The notes below the pieces were generated by a model that did no database searches, was not told where the DNA came from, and saw nothing but the letters and a program-made list of their open reading frames with translations. From positions 6,535,001 through 6,599,000 of the forward strand of contig NZ_CP122458.1 in the NCBI RefSeq assembly GCF_032598905.1: a DNA stretch of 64,000 nucleotides, in the 5' to 3' direction. The translations under genes and the position numbers were made by a program. Shown here in pieces: positions 24,861-32,465 of the stretch (positions within the stretch are counted from its first letter, which is position 1; each line of letters starts with the position of its first letter). This DNA comes from Streptomyces sp. 11x1 (lineage in GTDB: Bacteria > Actinomycetota > Actinomycetes > Streptomycetales > Streptomycetaceae).

Positions 24861-25087
24861 GCGTGGGCGGGTGCGGCTCCGGTGGGGCTTCTCGCGCAGT
24901 TCCCCGCGCCCCTAAGAGACCAGGCCCCTGCGGGCCTGAAGACCACGGCCCTGCGGGCCGGAAGGCGGCGGGGCCGCGGGCCTGAAACGCGGCGGAGCCG
25001 CGGGATGAAAAGCACGGGGCGCAGCCCCTCCTTTTCAGGGGCGCGGGAACTGCGCGAGAAGCCCACCGGAGCCGCACCCGCCCACGC
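24861..25087. repeat. Large inverted REP pair (cruciform-capable hairpin)
   Basis: The left arm at 24861-24913 and the right arm at 25037-25087 are reverse complements over about 51 bases with only two single-base gaps. Each arm contains the REP core CTCGCGCAGTTCCCCGCGCC. The ~120-base interior is full of CCTGCGGGCC-type short palindromes. It lies between the convergent hppD and TPR genes, where it could terminate both. Confidence 0.85.
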
Positions 25088-25105
25088 ACCCGAACCCCCG
25101 CCCCG

Positions 25106-26605
25106 TTACGCGAACCGCCCACCCTCCCCGACATACGGATTCAACCGCCGCGCCTCCTCCAGATGCCGCCGCCCCGCCGCCTCCAACCCCACCGCCCGCT
25201 CGATCACCCCGCGGTGATACGCGTAGGCCGCACTCCGCACCTCCCCACCCCGCGCCCGATCCGTCGCCCGCCGCGCGAACCGCAGCGCCTCCCCGTCCCG
25301 CCCGGCCCGGTGCAATGCCCACCCCAGCGCGTCGGCCACCCGCAGCCCCGGTTGCCGCTCCCACTCCGTCCGCAGCACCCGCACCGCCTCCGCCGGATCC
25401 CCGTGGTCCGCCTCCAGCGCCCCGAGGACGAGCGACTCGTTCACCCCGGACGCGGCGGACCGCGCCACCAGCGCCCGCACCACGCCCCACTGCTTCCGCG
25501 CCTCCCTCGGCCGCCCCAGCGACTCGTACAACTCCCCCAGCCGCAGCGCGACTTCGGCGGACGGCCGCCGCGCCAGTGCCGCCCGGTACGCCCGTACCCC
25601 CTCCGCCGTACGCCCCAGCGCGACCAGCGCCCGCGCCCGGCACGCCCCGGCCTCCGGCTCACCCCCGGCGGAGGCGGCCCCACCGGCCTCGCAGTACCGC
25701 AGCGACTGCTCCGCGTCCCCCCGCTCCCAGGCCAGTTCCCCGGCCCGTACCCACCACGCCGCCCCCGCGGCCGACGGGCCCGCCGCCGAGGTCTCGGCTG
25801 CCGCCGCGTCCGAGAGCGCCGCCGCCGCGTCCTCACGCGCCCCCTGGTCCCAGGAGACCCGCGCGGCCCGCGCCCTGGCCGCCGGCCCGGAGTCGACGGC
25901 GAGCATCCTGTCCCGGGTCGCGCGGGCGGCCTTGTACCGGCCGAGCCCGTCGTACGCGTCGATGAGCAGGGCGTACGAGGTCCAGCGCCCGGGCGCCACC
26001 CCTACGGCCTCCTCGCCCCACCGCTCCGCCGCCCGGAAGTCACGGCGGGCCACCGCGAGGGCGGTGAGGCCCTCGAGGGCGTCCGCGTTGCCGCCCGGCC
26101 GGAGCCGCAGCGAGGTGCGCAGGGCGCGTTCGGCCCGGGGGTAGTCGGTGACGCCACCGGTCCGGCGGGCCCGCTCGACGTACGCCACGCCGAGCACCGC
26201 CCAGGAGACGTGGTCCCCCGGACGGGCCCGCACCCGGGCCTCCCGCTCCCGCACGGTCGCCACCACGTCGGGCAGCGCGGCGGGTACCCCGGCGGACAAG
26301 CGGGCGGGCGCCCCGGCAGCCGCGACGGCCCCGGCCCGCCGGCCCTCGGCCCCGGCCGCCCCCACGACCCGCGCCTCCCGACCGCCGACCCCGTCACCCG
26401 CGTCACCCCCGTCCGGCGGCACCACCATCAGCACACCCCCGAGCACGAAACACCCGACGACGGCTGCCACCACGCCTCCACCGCGCCGCCGGACCCGTCC
26501 CCACGCCTGCCCCCGGTCGGCCACCCACCCCGGCCACGGCACCGAACGCACCGCCCGCCCCGCACCAGCAGCCCGACCCGCCCGCTCCTCGTTCTCCTCA
26601 GACAT
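25106..26605 (-). CDS. TPR-repeat protein with one N-terminal membrane segment
   Basis: A 499-residue protein, not recognised as a named family. One hydrophobic segment (GGGVVAAVVGCFVLGGVLMVV, residues ~41-61) follows a basic N-terminus. From about residue 120 onward it is Ala/Arg-rich helical sequence with tetratricopeptide-like helix pairs, for example WAVLGVAYVERARR, ERALRTSLRLRPGG, LRLGELYESLGRPREA and AYHRGVIERAVGLEAAGRRHLEEA. Probably a scaffold with its TPR part outside the membrane. ATG 26605 lacks a clear ribosome-binding site. Function unknown. Confidence 0.75.
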   Translation of the reverse strand: MSEENEERAGRAAGAGRAVRSVPWPGWVADRGQAWGRVRRRGGGVVAAVVGCFVLGGVLMVVPPDGGDAGDGVGGREARVVGAAGAEGRRAGAVAAAGAPARLSAGVPAALPDVVATVREREARVRARPGDHVSWAVLGVAYVERARRTGGVTDYPRAERALRTSLRLRPGGNADALEGLTALAVARRDFRAAERWGEEAVGVAPGRWTSYALLIDAYDGLGRYKAARATRDRMLAVDSGPAARARAARVSWDQGAREDAAAALSDAAAAETSAAGPSAAGAAWWVRAGELAWERGDAEQSLRYCEAGGAASAGGEPEAGACRARALVALGRTAEGVRAYRAALARRPSAEVALRLGELYESLGRPREARKQWGVVRALVARSAASGVNESLVLGALEADHGDPAEAVRVLRTEWERQPGLRVADALGWALHRAGRDGEALRFARRATDRARGGEVRSAAYAYHRGVIERAVGLEAAGRRHLEEARRLNPYVGEGGRFA

Positions 26606-26700
26606 GCCGTCACTGTGCGTCAATACGACGACCATATCCGGCACCCGAACGCTCGCGCCGACGGGTTCACACCGATGGCCGCGAGTGCGAACCTGTGATC

Positions 26701-28101
26701 ATGAGCCGTATCCAAGCCCCGCCCGACGAGACGACCGGCAACCTCGTCGACCGACTGCTCAGCGGCCTGCCGCCGGAGGCGGTTCTCGTCGACCCGGACG
26801 TCACCACCTCCTACGCGAACGACATGGCGAGCTTCTGCGCGGCCGGTGTCCCGGCGGTCGTCGTCCTGCCCCGGACCGTCGAACAGGTGCAGCACGTCAT
26901 GCGCACCGCCACCGAACTGCGCGTCCCGGTGGTCCCGCAGGGCGCCCGCACCGGCCTGTCCGGCGGCGCCAACGCCTCCGAGGGCTGCATCGTGCTGTCC
27001 CTGACGAAGATGGACCGCATCCTGGAGATCAACCCGGTCGACCGCATCGCCGTCGTCGAACCCGGTGTCGTCAACGCCGCCCTCTCCCGCGCGGTCGACG
27101 AGCACGGCCTCTCCTACCCGCCGGACCCCTCCAGCTGGGAGATGTGCACCATCGGCGGCAACATCGGCACGGCCTCCGGCGGCCTGTGCTGTGTGAAGTA
27201 CGGGGTGACCGCCGAGTACGTCCTCGGCCTGGACGTCGTGCTCGCCGACGGCCGACTGATGTCCACCGGCAGGCGCACCGCGAAGGGCGTCGCCGGTTAC
27301 GACCTCACGCGGCTCTTCGTCGGCTCCGAGGGCTCGCTCGGCATCGTCGTCCGCGCGACCCTCGCCCTCAAGCCGCGGCCGCCCCAGCAGCTGGTACTGG
27401 CGGCGGAGTTCGCGTCGGCGGCCGCCGCCTGCGACGCGGTGTGCCGGATCATGGCCGGCGGGCACGTCCCCTCACTGCTCGAACTCATGGACCGTACGAC
27501 GGTGAAGGCCGTCAACGACCTGGCGCACATGGGACTGCCGGAGACCACCGAGGCGCTGCTGCTCGCAGCCTTCGACACCCCGGACCCGGCCGCCGACCTC
27601 GCCGCCGTCGGCGCGCTGTGCGAGGCCGCGGGCGCCACCCAGGTCGTCCCGGCGGACGACGCGGCGGAATCCGAACTGCTGCTCCAGGCACGGCGGTTGT
27701 CGCTCACCGCGCTGGAGGCGGTGAAGGGCACGACGATGATCGACGACGTGTGCGTGCCGCGCTCCAGGCTCGGCGAGCTGCTCGACGGCGTCGACCGCAT
27801 CGCCGAGAAGTACGACCTGACCATCGGGGTCTGCGCACACGCCGGCGACGGCAACACGCACCCCACCGTCTGCTTCGATGCGGCAGACCCCGACGAGTCC
27901 CGGCGCGCCCGCGAGTCCTTCGACGAGATCATGGCCCTCGGTCTGGAACTCGGCGGCACGATCACCGGCGAGCACGGAGTGGGCATCCTCAAGAAGGAAT
28001 GGCTGGCCCGGGAGATCGGCCCGGTGGGCATGGAGATGCAGCGGGCGGTGAAGTCCGTCTTCGACCCGCTGAACATCCTCAACCCGGGCAAGCTGTTCTG
28101 A
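26701..28101 (+). CDS. FAD-linked oxidase (GlcD/D-lactate dehydrogenase type)
   Basis: A 466-residue flavoenzyme of the glycolate oxidase GlcD / D-lactate dehydrogenase family, which oxidises 2-hydroxy acids. The PCMH FAD domain has VVPQGARTGLSGGANA and TIGGNIGTASGG; the C-terminal domain has the signatures GVCAHAGDGNTHP and TGEHGVGILK. It ends NPLN-like (DPLNILNPGKLF). ATG 26701 is preceded two codons upstream by an in-frame GTG (26695) that could also serve. It stands alone, with no GlcE or GlcF neighbours, so the exact substrate is open. Confidence 0.9.
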   Translation: MSRIQAPPDETTGNLVDRLLSGLPPEAVLVDPDVTTSYANDMASFCAAGVPAVVVLPRTVEQVQHVMRTATELRVPVVPQGARTGLSGGANASEGCIVLSLTKMDRILEINPVDRIAVVEPGVVNAALSRAVDEHGLSYPPDPSSWEMCTIGGNIGTASGGLCCVKYGVTAEYVLGLDVVLADGRLMSTGRRTAKGVAGYDLTRLFVGSEGSLGIVVRATLALKPRPPQQLVLAAEFASAAAACDAVCRIMAGGHVPSLLELMDRTTVKAVNDLAHMGLPETTEALLLAAFDTPDPAADLAAVGALCEAAGATQVVPADDAAESELLLQARRLSLTALEAVKGTTMIDDVCVPRSRLGELLDGVDRIAEKYDLTIGVCAHAGDGNTHPTVCFDAADPDESRRARESFDEIMALGLELGGTITGEHGVGILKKEWLAREIGPVGMEMQRAVKSVFDPLNILNPGKLF

Positions 28102-28126
28102 CGTCCGTGTTCCCGAGGCACGCGCC

Positions 28127-28540
28127 TCACTGGGCGAGGAGTTCGGCCAGGCCGTCGTCGATGCCCAGCATGTCGAACTCCGCGCCCGGCGGGACCATCC
28201 GCAGGGTCCGCTCCAGCCAGGCCGACACCGCGGCCGCCGGCGCTTCGAGCAGGGCGTCCCCGTCCGGCGAGCTGAGCGCCATCAGGACGACGCCGCGGCC
28301 CGACACCTTCGTCGGCCACACCCGCACGTCCCCGTGCCCGCACGGCCGGAACACCCCCTCGACCAGCAGCTCCCGCGCGAACGTCCAGTGCACCGGCCGG
28401 TCGGAGTTGACGTGGAAGGTGATGTGGACGGCGTACGGGTCGTCGCCGCGGTAGACCAGCTTGGCCGGCACGGGGACGCTGCGCTCGGGCGACAGGACGA
28501 GTCTGAGCTCCAGTTCGCGCTCCACGACGGTGTGCCGCAT
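28127..28540 (-). CDS. ssgG: SsgA-like sporulation protein SsgG
   Basis: A 137-residue SsgA-like protein, a family restricted to sporulating actinomycetes. Diagnostic stretches are VPAKLVYRGDDPYAVHITFH, WTFARELLVEGVFRPCGHGDV and LSSPDGDALLEAPAAAVSAWL. By position close to hppD it matches S. coelicolor SsgG, which helps to place septa correctly during sporulation. GAGAGGA precedes ATG 28540. It is convergent with the GlcD-type oxidase with a 25-base gap and divergent from the RDD gene. Confidence 0.9.
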   Translation of the reverse strand: MRHTVVERELELRLVLSPERSVPVPAKLVYRGDDPYAVHITFHVNSDRPVHWTFARELLVEGVFRPCGHGDVRVWPTKVSGRGVVLMALSSPDGDALLEAPAAAVSAWLERTLRMVPPGAEFDMLGIDDGLAELLAQ

Positions 28541-28805
28541 GGTGATCGTTCCTCTCTCGTAGAGGGCTCCGTGTTCGGGCCCGTACGAGTGAGAGGGGCG
28601 TGGACCCCGAAGCATTACGCGGGTTCGCGAAACTCTTTTCCGGACGAGTCCACCGACCGCCCGCGGGCGCCCATGCCGCCCGCTCCGCCGTAGCAGATCC
28701 GTGGGCGAATGGGGCGGGTCCGGAGGCAGCGGTCATGGACCGGGCCGACGTCTGGTAGATCTGGATGCCTCCACCCGACCCACGAGCAGATACGGGACGA
28801 CGGAC

Positions 28806-30515
28806 ATGAGCGCCCCAACCCCGGCCCCCGGCGACGACAGGCCCCGCGAAGGGTATTACCCGGACCCGTCCATTCCTGGATATGTCCGGTACTGGAACGG
28901 CGCGGCCTGGGTGCCGGGTACGAGCCGTCCGGCGCCCTCGGACGGTGAGCCGCTCGCCCCGCCGCCCGGCTCCGGCTCGTCCGGCGCCGTGGAGGAGACG
29001 GGCCCGCACTTCTTCGACGAGGACCCCGCGGGCGACGCGGGGCGGCCGGCCGCCGACAGCGCCCTGCACGGCTCCCGCCCCGAGCCCGCCTCCGCATGGG
29101 GCGCCGACCGCTCCCGGCAGACCGGCTTCGGCGGCGACAACGACCGCCGGGTGTCCTGGGGGTCCGCCCGCGGCGCCGATCCCCGCCTCTCCCTCACGGC
29201 CGGCCCGGGGGACACGGGCGGCGCCGCCGACGGCTCCGCCGTCCCGGCCGCGCCCGTCGGCTCCCCGGGCTTCGGCGACCCCGGGCGGACGGCGAGCACG
29301 GACGGCACGGCGACCATCCCGCCGGCGGATGCCGAGGACGAGGACGGGGCCACACCCGGCACGGTGGTCTTCCGGCGCCCGGCCGCCTCCGGGCGCCCGG
29401 AGGCGGCCGAGAGCGCGGAACCCGCGCCGTCGGACGGCACCATGACGTTCCGTCCGTCCTCGCCCGCGGGGCAGCAGGACGGGGCCGCCGCCGCGGCCCC
29501 CGCCGCCTTCGGCGCGCCCCTGACCCCGGCCCAGGTCGCCGCCCAGCAGGCCCTGGGGCTCGCCCCGCAGTCCTCGTCGCCCACATCGGCGCCGTCCGGT
29601 CCTCGGCAGGGCCCGCAGACGCCGCCCGCCGCGCAGGACCCGTCGGTGCCGCCGCAGGGTCCGCGCTCTGGCCCAGCGGTCCCGGCGGCAGCGGCCTCCG
29701 CCCCGCCCCCGGCTCCCTCGGCCACCGCTCCGGCGGCCCCGGCCGCCCCTGCCGTCCCGGGCCCGCAGCAGCCCCCGTTCGGCGGCGCATTCCCGCCGGC
29801 CCCGCAGTCTCCGCAGGCGGCCCCGGCCTCGAACCTCGCGCCGGGTGTGCCCCCGCAGTCCACCGCCCCGCAGTCCGCCGACACCCCGATGGCCGTGGGC
29901 CTCGGCGGCGGGCAGCCCTCCTGGGCCCAGCAGGTGCACCAGCTGGCCGGGGGCGACGGGGAGCAGCCGGTCGCGCCGTGGAAGCCGGTCGTCGAGGACC
30001 CCTTCCAGGCGGCCGCGCGGCGGCAGGCCGAGGCCAGACCGGCGGGGCTCGGCAGACGGCTGGCGGCCCGGCTGGTGGACAGCCTGGTCGTCGGCGGCGT
30101 CACGGCCGTGGCCGCCGTGCCGTTCGGCACCAAGGCGGTCGACCACATCGAAGAGAAGATCGACGCGGCCAGGCTCTCCGGCGAGCGGGTCACCGTCTGG
30201 CTGGTCGACGGCACGACCTCCGTCCACCTGGGCATCATCCTGGGCGTCCTGTTCCTCGTCAGCGCCCTCTACGAGGTGCTGCCCACCGCCAAGTGGGGCC
30301 GCACCCTCGGCAAGAGGGTGTTCGGCATCGAGGTCAGGGACATCGAGGGCCACGAGCCACCGTCCTTCATGGGCTCACTGCGGCGCTGGCTCGTCCACAC
30401 CGTCTCCGGGCTGCTGGGCATCGGTGTGATCGGCGTGCTGTGGTGCGTGTGGGACAAGCCGTGGCGCCAGTGCTGGCACGACAAGGCGGCCCACACGTTC
30501 GTGGCGGGCGACTAG
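28806..30515 (+). CDS. RDD-family membrane protein with DUF2510 and long disordered region
   Basis: A 569-residue protein. Residues ~15-40 form a DUF2510 motif (EGYYPDPSIPGYVRYWNGAAW). Residues ~50-400 are Pro/Ala/Gly/Ser-rich and probably disordered, with no strict repeat. The C-terminal ~150 residues are an RDD domain: ARPAGLGRRLAARLVDSLVV, then helices and KWGRTLGKRVFGIEV with a final WRQCWHDKAAHTFV. RDD proteins are membrane proteins of poorly known, possibly ion-transport, role. A second RDD gene lies 400 bases downstream. Confidence 0.87.
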   Translation: MSAPTPAPGDDRPREGYYPDPSIPGYVRYWNGAAWVPGTSRPAPSDGEPLAPPPGSGSSGAVEETGPHFFDEDPAGDAGRPAADSALHGSRPEPASAWGADRSRQTGFGGDNDRRVSWGSARGADPRLSLTAGPGDTGGAADGSAVPAAPVGSPGFGDPGRTASTDGTATIPPADAEDEDGATPGTVVFRRPAASGRPEAAESAEPAPSDGTMTFRPSSPAGQQDGAAAAAPAAFGAPLTPAQVAAQQALGLAPQSSSPTSAPSGPRQGPQTPPAAQDPSVPPQGPRSGPAVPAAAASAPPPAPSATAPAAPAAPAVPGPQQPPFGGAFPPAPQSPQAAPASNLAPGVPPQSTAPQSADTPMAVGLGGGQPSWAQQVHQLAGGDGEQPVAPWKPVVEDPFQAAARRQAEARPAGLGRRLAARLVDSLVVGGVTAVAAVPFGTKAVDHIEEKIDAARLSGERVTVWLVDGTTSVHLGIILGVLFLVSALYEVLPTAKWGRTLGKRVFGIEVRDIEGHEPPSFMGSLRRWLVHTVSGLLGIGVIGVLWCVWDKPWRQCWHDKAAHTFVAGD

Positions 30516-30522
30516 GAGACCG

Positions 30523-30621
30523 CTGAAGATCTTGCTCTGGCCGCCCGACTCACCCTGGATTGCCGGTAAATGTCAATCGCCATCAAGTAGGGCAAGCCGG
30601 GCGCATTTTCAAGATCTTCAG
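30523..30621. repeat. 99-bp segment with perfect 12-bp terminal inverted repeats
   Basis: CTGAAGATCTTG at 30523-30534 and its exact reverse complement at 30610-30621 bound a lower-GC interior without a gene. It could be a relic of a small mobile element or a long hairpin terminator for the upstream RDD gene. Confidence 0.55.
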
Positions 30622-30632
30622 GACGCTTCTAG

Positions 30633-30815
30633 GGCCTGTCGTTTGGATCACGCCTGGGCCGCGGGGCTTGGTAAGCACATCTGCCGCGTTGTCGTCAGTT
30701 GCCAACGCTCCGCGTTGACGCCTTCCTCCGCCTTGCAGCTGCACGCACCAAGCCCCGCTCACCGGCAGCCGTCAGGCGCCGTCGCCCGAAGCCGCCGTGA
30801 TCCAAACGACAGACC
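30633..30815. mobile_element. 183-bp MITE-like element with CTAG target duplication
   Basis: The ends are 20-bp inverted repeats: GGCCTGTCGTTTGGATCACG on the left and, on the right, the complement of a version with one mismatch. CTAG flanks both sides (30629-30632 and 30816-30819), a target duplication expected for the IS427 group of the IS5 family. No transposase is encoded, so it would need one in trans. Confidence 0.85.
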
Positions 30816-30916
30816 CTAGCGGGGGGCCACCCCAGCTCCGGCCTCCCCGCCGGAACCGTACTCCGGACGGCCCCGTGCCGGATGCGGAGCCGGGGGGTTC
30901 GCGGTCGACTCGGGCC

Positions 30917-31621
30917 ATGAGTACCGAACCGCCGCCCTTCGGCTCCGGTCAGTCCCCGGACGACGACCCGTTCAGGAAGCAGCAGCCCCCGCCGCGGCAG
31001 GGCGGCGGCTCCCCGTACGACCCGCCGCCCCAGCAGCCGCCGTCCGGGGGAGGCGCCGGGCAACCGCCCTACGGCAGTCAGCCGCCTCCCCCCGGCGGCG
31101 GTCCCTATGGCGGCGGTCCCTACGGCGGTGACCCCTACGGCGGCGGGCCGTACTCCAACGACCCGCTCTCCGGCATGCCGCCGCTCGCCGACAGCGGGAA
31201 GCGGGTGCTCGCGCGGATCCTCGACATGATCCTGGTGGGGATCGTGGTGGGGCTGCTCGCCTGGGCGTTCCGGATCAGCCAGTACACCGTGGACTCGGAC
31301 GACTTCGAGTTCGGCAAGTCCCTGGTCCAGGAGGCGCTGGCGGCGGTCCTCTACATCGCCTACGACACGTACTTCACCGTCCGGAACGGCCAGACGCTCG
31401 GCAAGAAGCTGCTGCGCCTGCGGGTGGCGAACCTCAACGACGGCTCCACGCCCTCCGTGCAGACCGCGCTGTTGCGCGCGGCCGTGCTGTGGATCCCCTT
31501 CGCCTTCTGCTGCGCCTGCATCTGGACGGCGATCGCGGGCGGCTGGAGCTTCTTCGACAAGCCCTACAAGCAGGGCCTGCACGACAAGGCGGCCAAGACG
31601 GTGGTGGTCAGCACCGGTTGA
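30917..31621 (+). CDS. RDD-family membrane protein with Pro/Gly-rich N-terminus
   Basis: A 234-residue protein. The first ~95 residues are Pro/Gly/Gln/Tyr-rich with GGGPYGGGPYGGDPYGGGPY-type repeats; the rest is an RDD domain (SGKRVLARILDMILVGIVVG, NGQTLGKKLLRLRVAN, FDKPYKQGLHDKAAKTVVV) with three or four helices. I take ATG 30917, because the upstream in-frame extension to 30797 lies in the MITE-like element. It is a paralogue of the 28806-30515 protein with a shorter tail. Confidence 0.87.
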   Translation: MSTEPPPFGSGQSPDDDPFRKQQPPPRQGGGSPYDPPPQQPPSGGGAGQPPYGSQPPPPGGGPYGGGPYGGDPYGGGPYSNDPLSGMPPLADSGKRVLARILDMILVGIVVGLLAWAFRISQYTVDSDDFEFGKSLVQEALAAVLYIAYDTYFTVRNGQTLGKKLLRLRVANLNDGSTPSVQTALLRAAVLWIPFAFCCACIWTAIAGGWSFFDKPYKQGLHDKAAKTVVVSTG

Positions 31622-31716
31622 GCGGCGCGAGCGGGCACGGGGGCGCACGACGACGGCGGGTCCGTGGACCACGGGCCCGCCGAAGCGTTTCATCAAGCTT
31701 GTCACCGAGTGCCGGT

Positions 31717-32016
31717 TCAGGAACCCATTCGCTCGTGCACGGGCTCCCGTACGGCCTCGGACCGCGCGGTCACCCGGCTTCGGGCCGGGGCGGCGGCGGA
31801 GGCCCTGGAGCGTGCCGCGGGCCGGGCGGAGGCGCCTGGCGCGGACTTGGGCAGCGGCACCGTCAGCGCGACGAGCAGGCCCAGGGCCAGGGCGGACAGG
31901 GCGATCACCGCGATGCCCGCGCCGGAACTCGTCTGTGACAGCAGCAGCATGGCGAGGGTGGACAAGATCACGGTGCAGGAGCCGTAGGCGAGCTGTGCGG
32001 TCGTCGGACGAGGCAT
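31717..32016 (-). CDS. Small membrane protein, unknown
   Basis: A 99-residue protein with two hydrophobic segments (CTVILSTLAMLLLSQ and GIAVIALSALALGLLVAL) and an Ala/Arg/Pro-rich basic tail. GAGGA precedes ATG 32016. I remember similar 'MPRPTxAQLAYGS' proteins in Streptomyces, but no function. It is convergent with the RDD gene. Confidence 0.65.
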   Translation of the reverse strand: MPRPTTAQLAYGSCTVILSTLAMLLLSQTSSGAGIAVIALSALALGLLVALTVPLPKSAPGASARPAARSRASAAAPARSRVTARSEAVREPVHERMGS

Positions 32017-32465
32017 GGCAATCGTGTCCTCGGGTGGGAATCAAAGGTGAAGCAGTGCAGTCGGCTTGGCTTCTGCCGACCTCCGGCGTTCCGCCAATCG
32101 ACTCTATTCGCCAGGGTGCCCGAGTGGAACGACGGGTAAGCGTGACCTGACACACGGTGCCGGGTGCACAGGGGGCGCACGGATTCATGGGGTCCGGCAA
32201 GTGGACGCATATGCGCGCCGGTTCGAGCGGCGGACGAGAGGGCGGGCGAGCGGTGGACGGCCGCACGCGTAACGACCGGATAACGAACAAGCGCTTCCCC
32301 TGGACGCCGATAATCCACTTGACCTGACCAAGTCAAGATCTGTTTTTTCAGTCGAAACTCCGGTCGAATGGCGCCACTTGACTACACGCGTATACCGCGC
32401 GCGGACTCCTCCACGATCGGGGCCATCCCCCTTCCGCGCGAACGGTACGCGGGGGAGGAACTCAA
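32017..32465. other. Intergenic region before the M6 protease
   Basis: This 449-base region lies between the divergent small membrane gene and the protease, so it should hold both promoters. The only symmetric site I see is CTTGAC (32318-32323) and GTCAAG (32332-32337), separated by eight bases, 128 bases before the protease start. A stretch at 32110-32130 resembles the start of a tRNA but does not fold into one. Confidence 0.4.

Noticed and set aside
30797..30916. N-terminal extension of the second RDD protein
   Set aside because: It lies partly in the MITE inverted repeat and has no similarity to RDD proteins.
32105..32180. tRNA-like start GCCAGGGTGCCCGAGTGG
   Set aside because: No matching acceptor, anticodon or T-arm can be folded.
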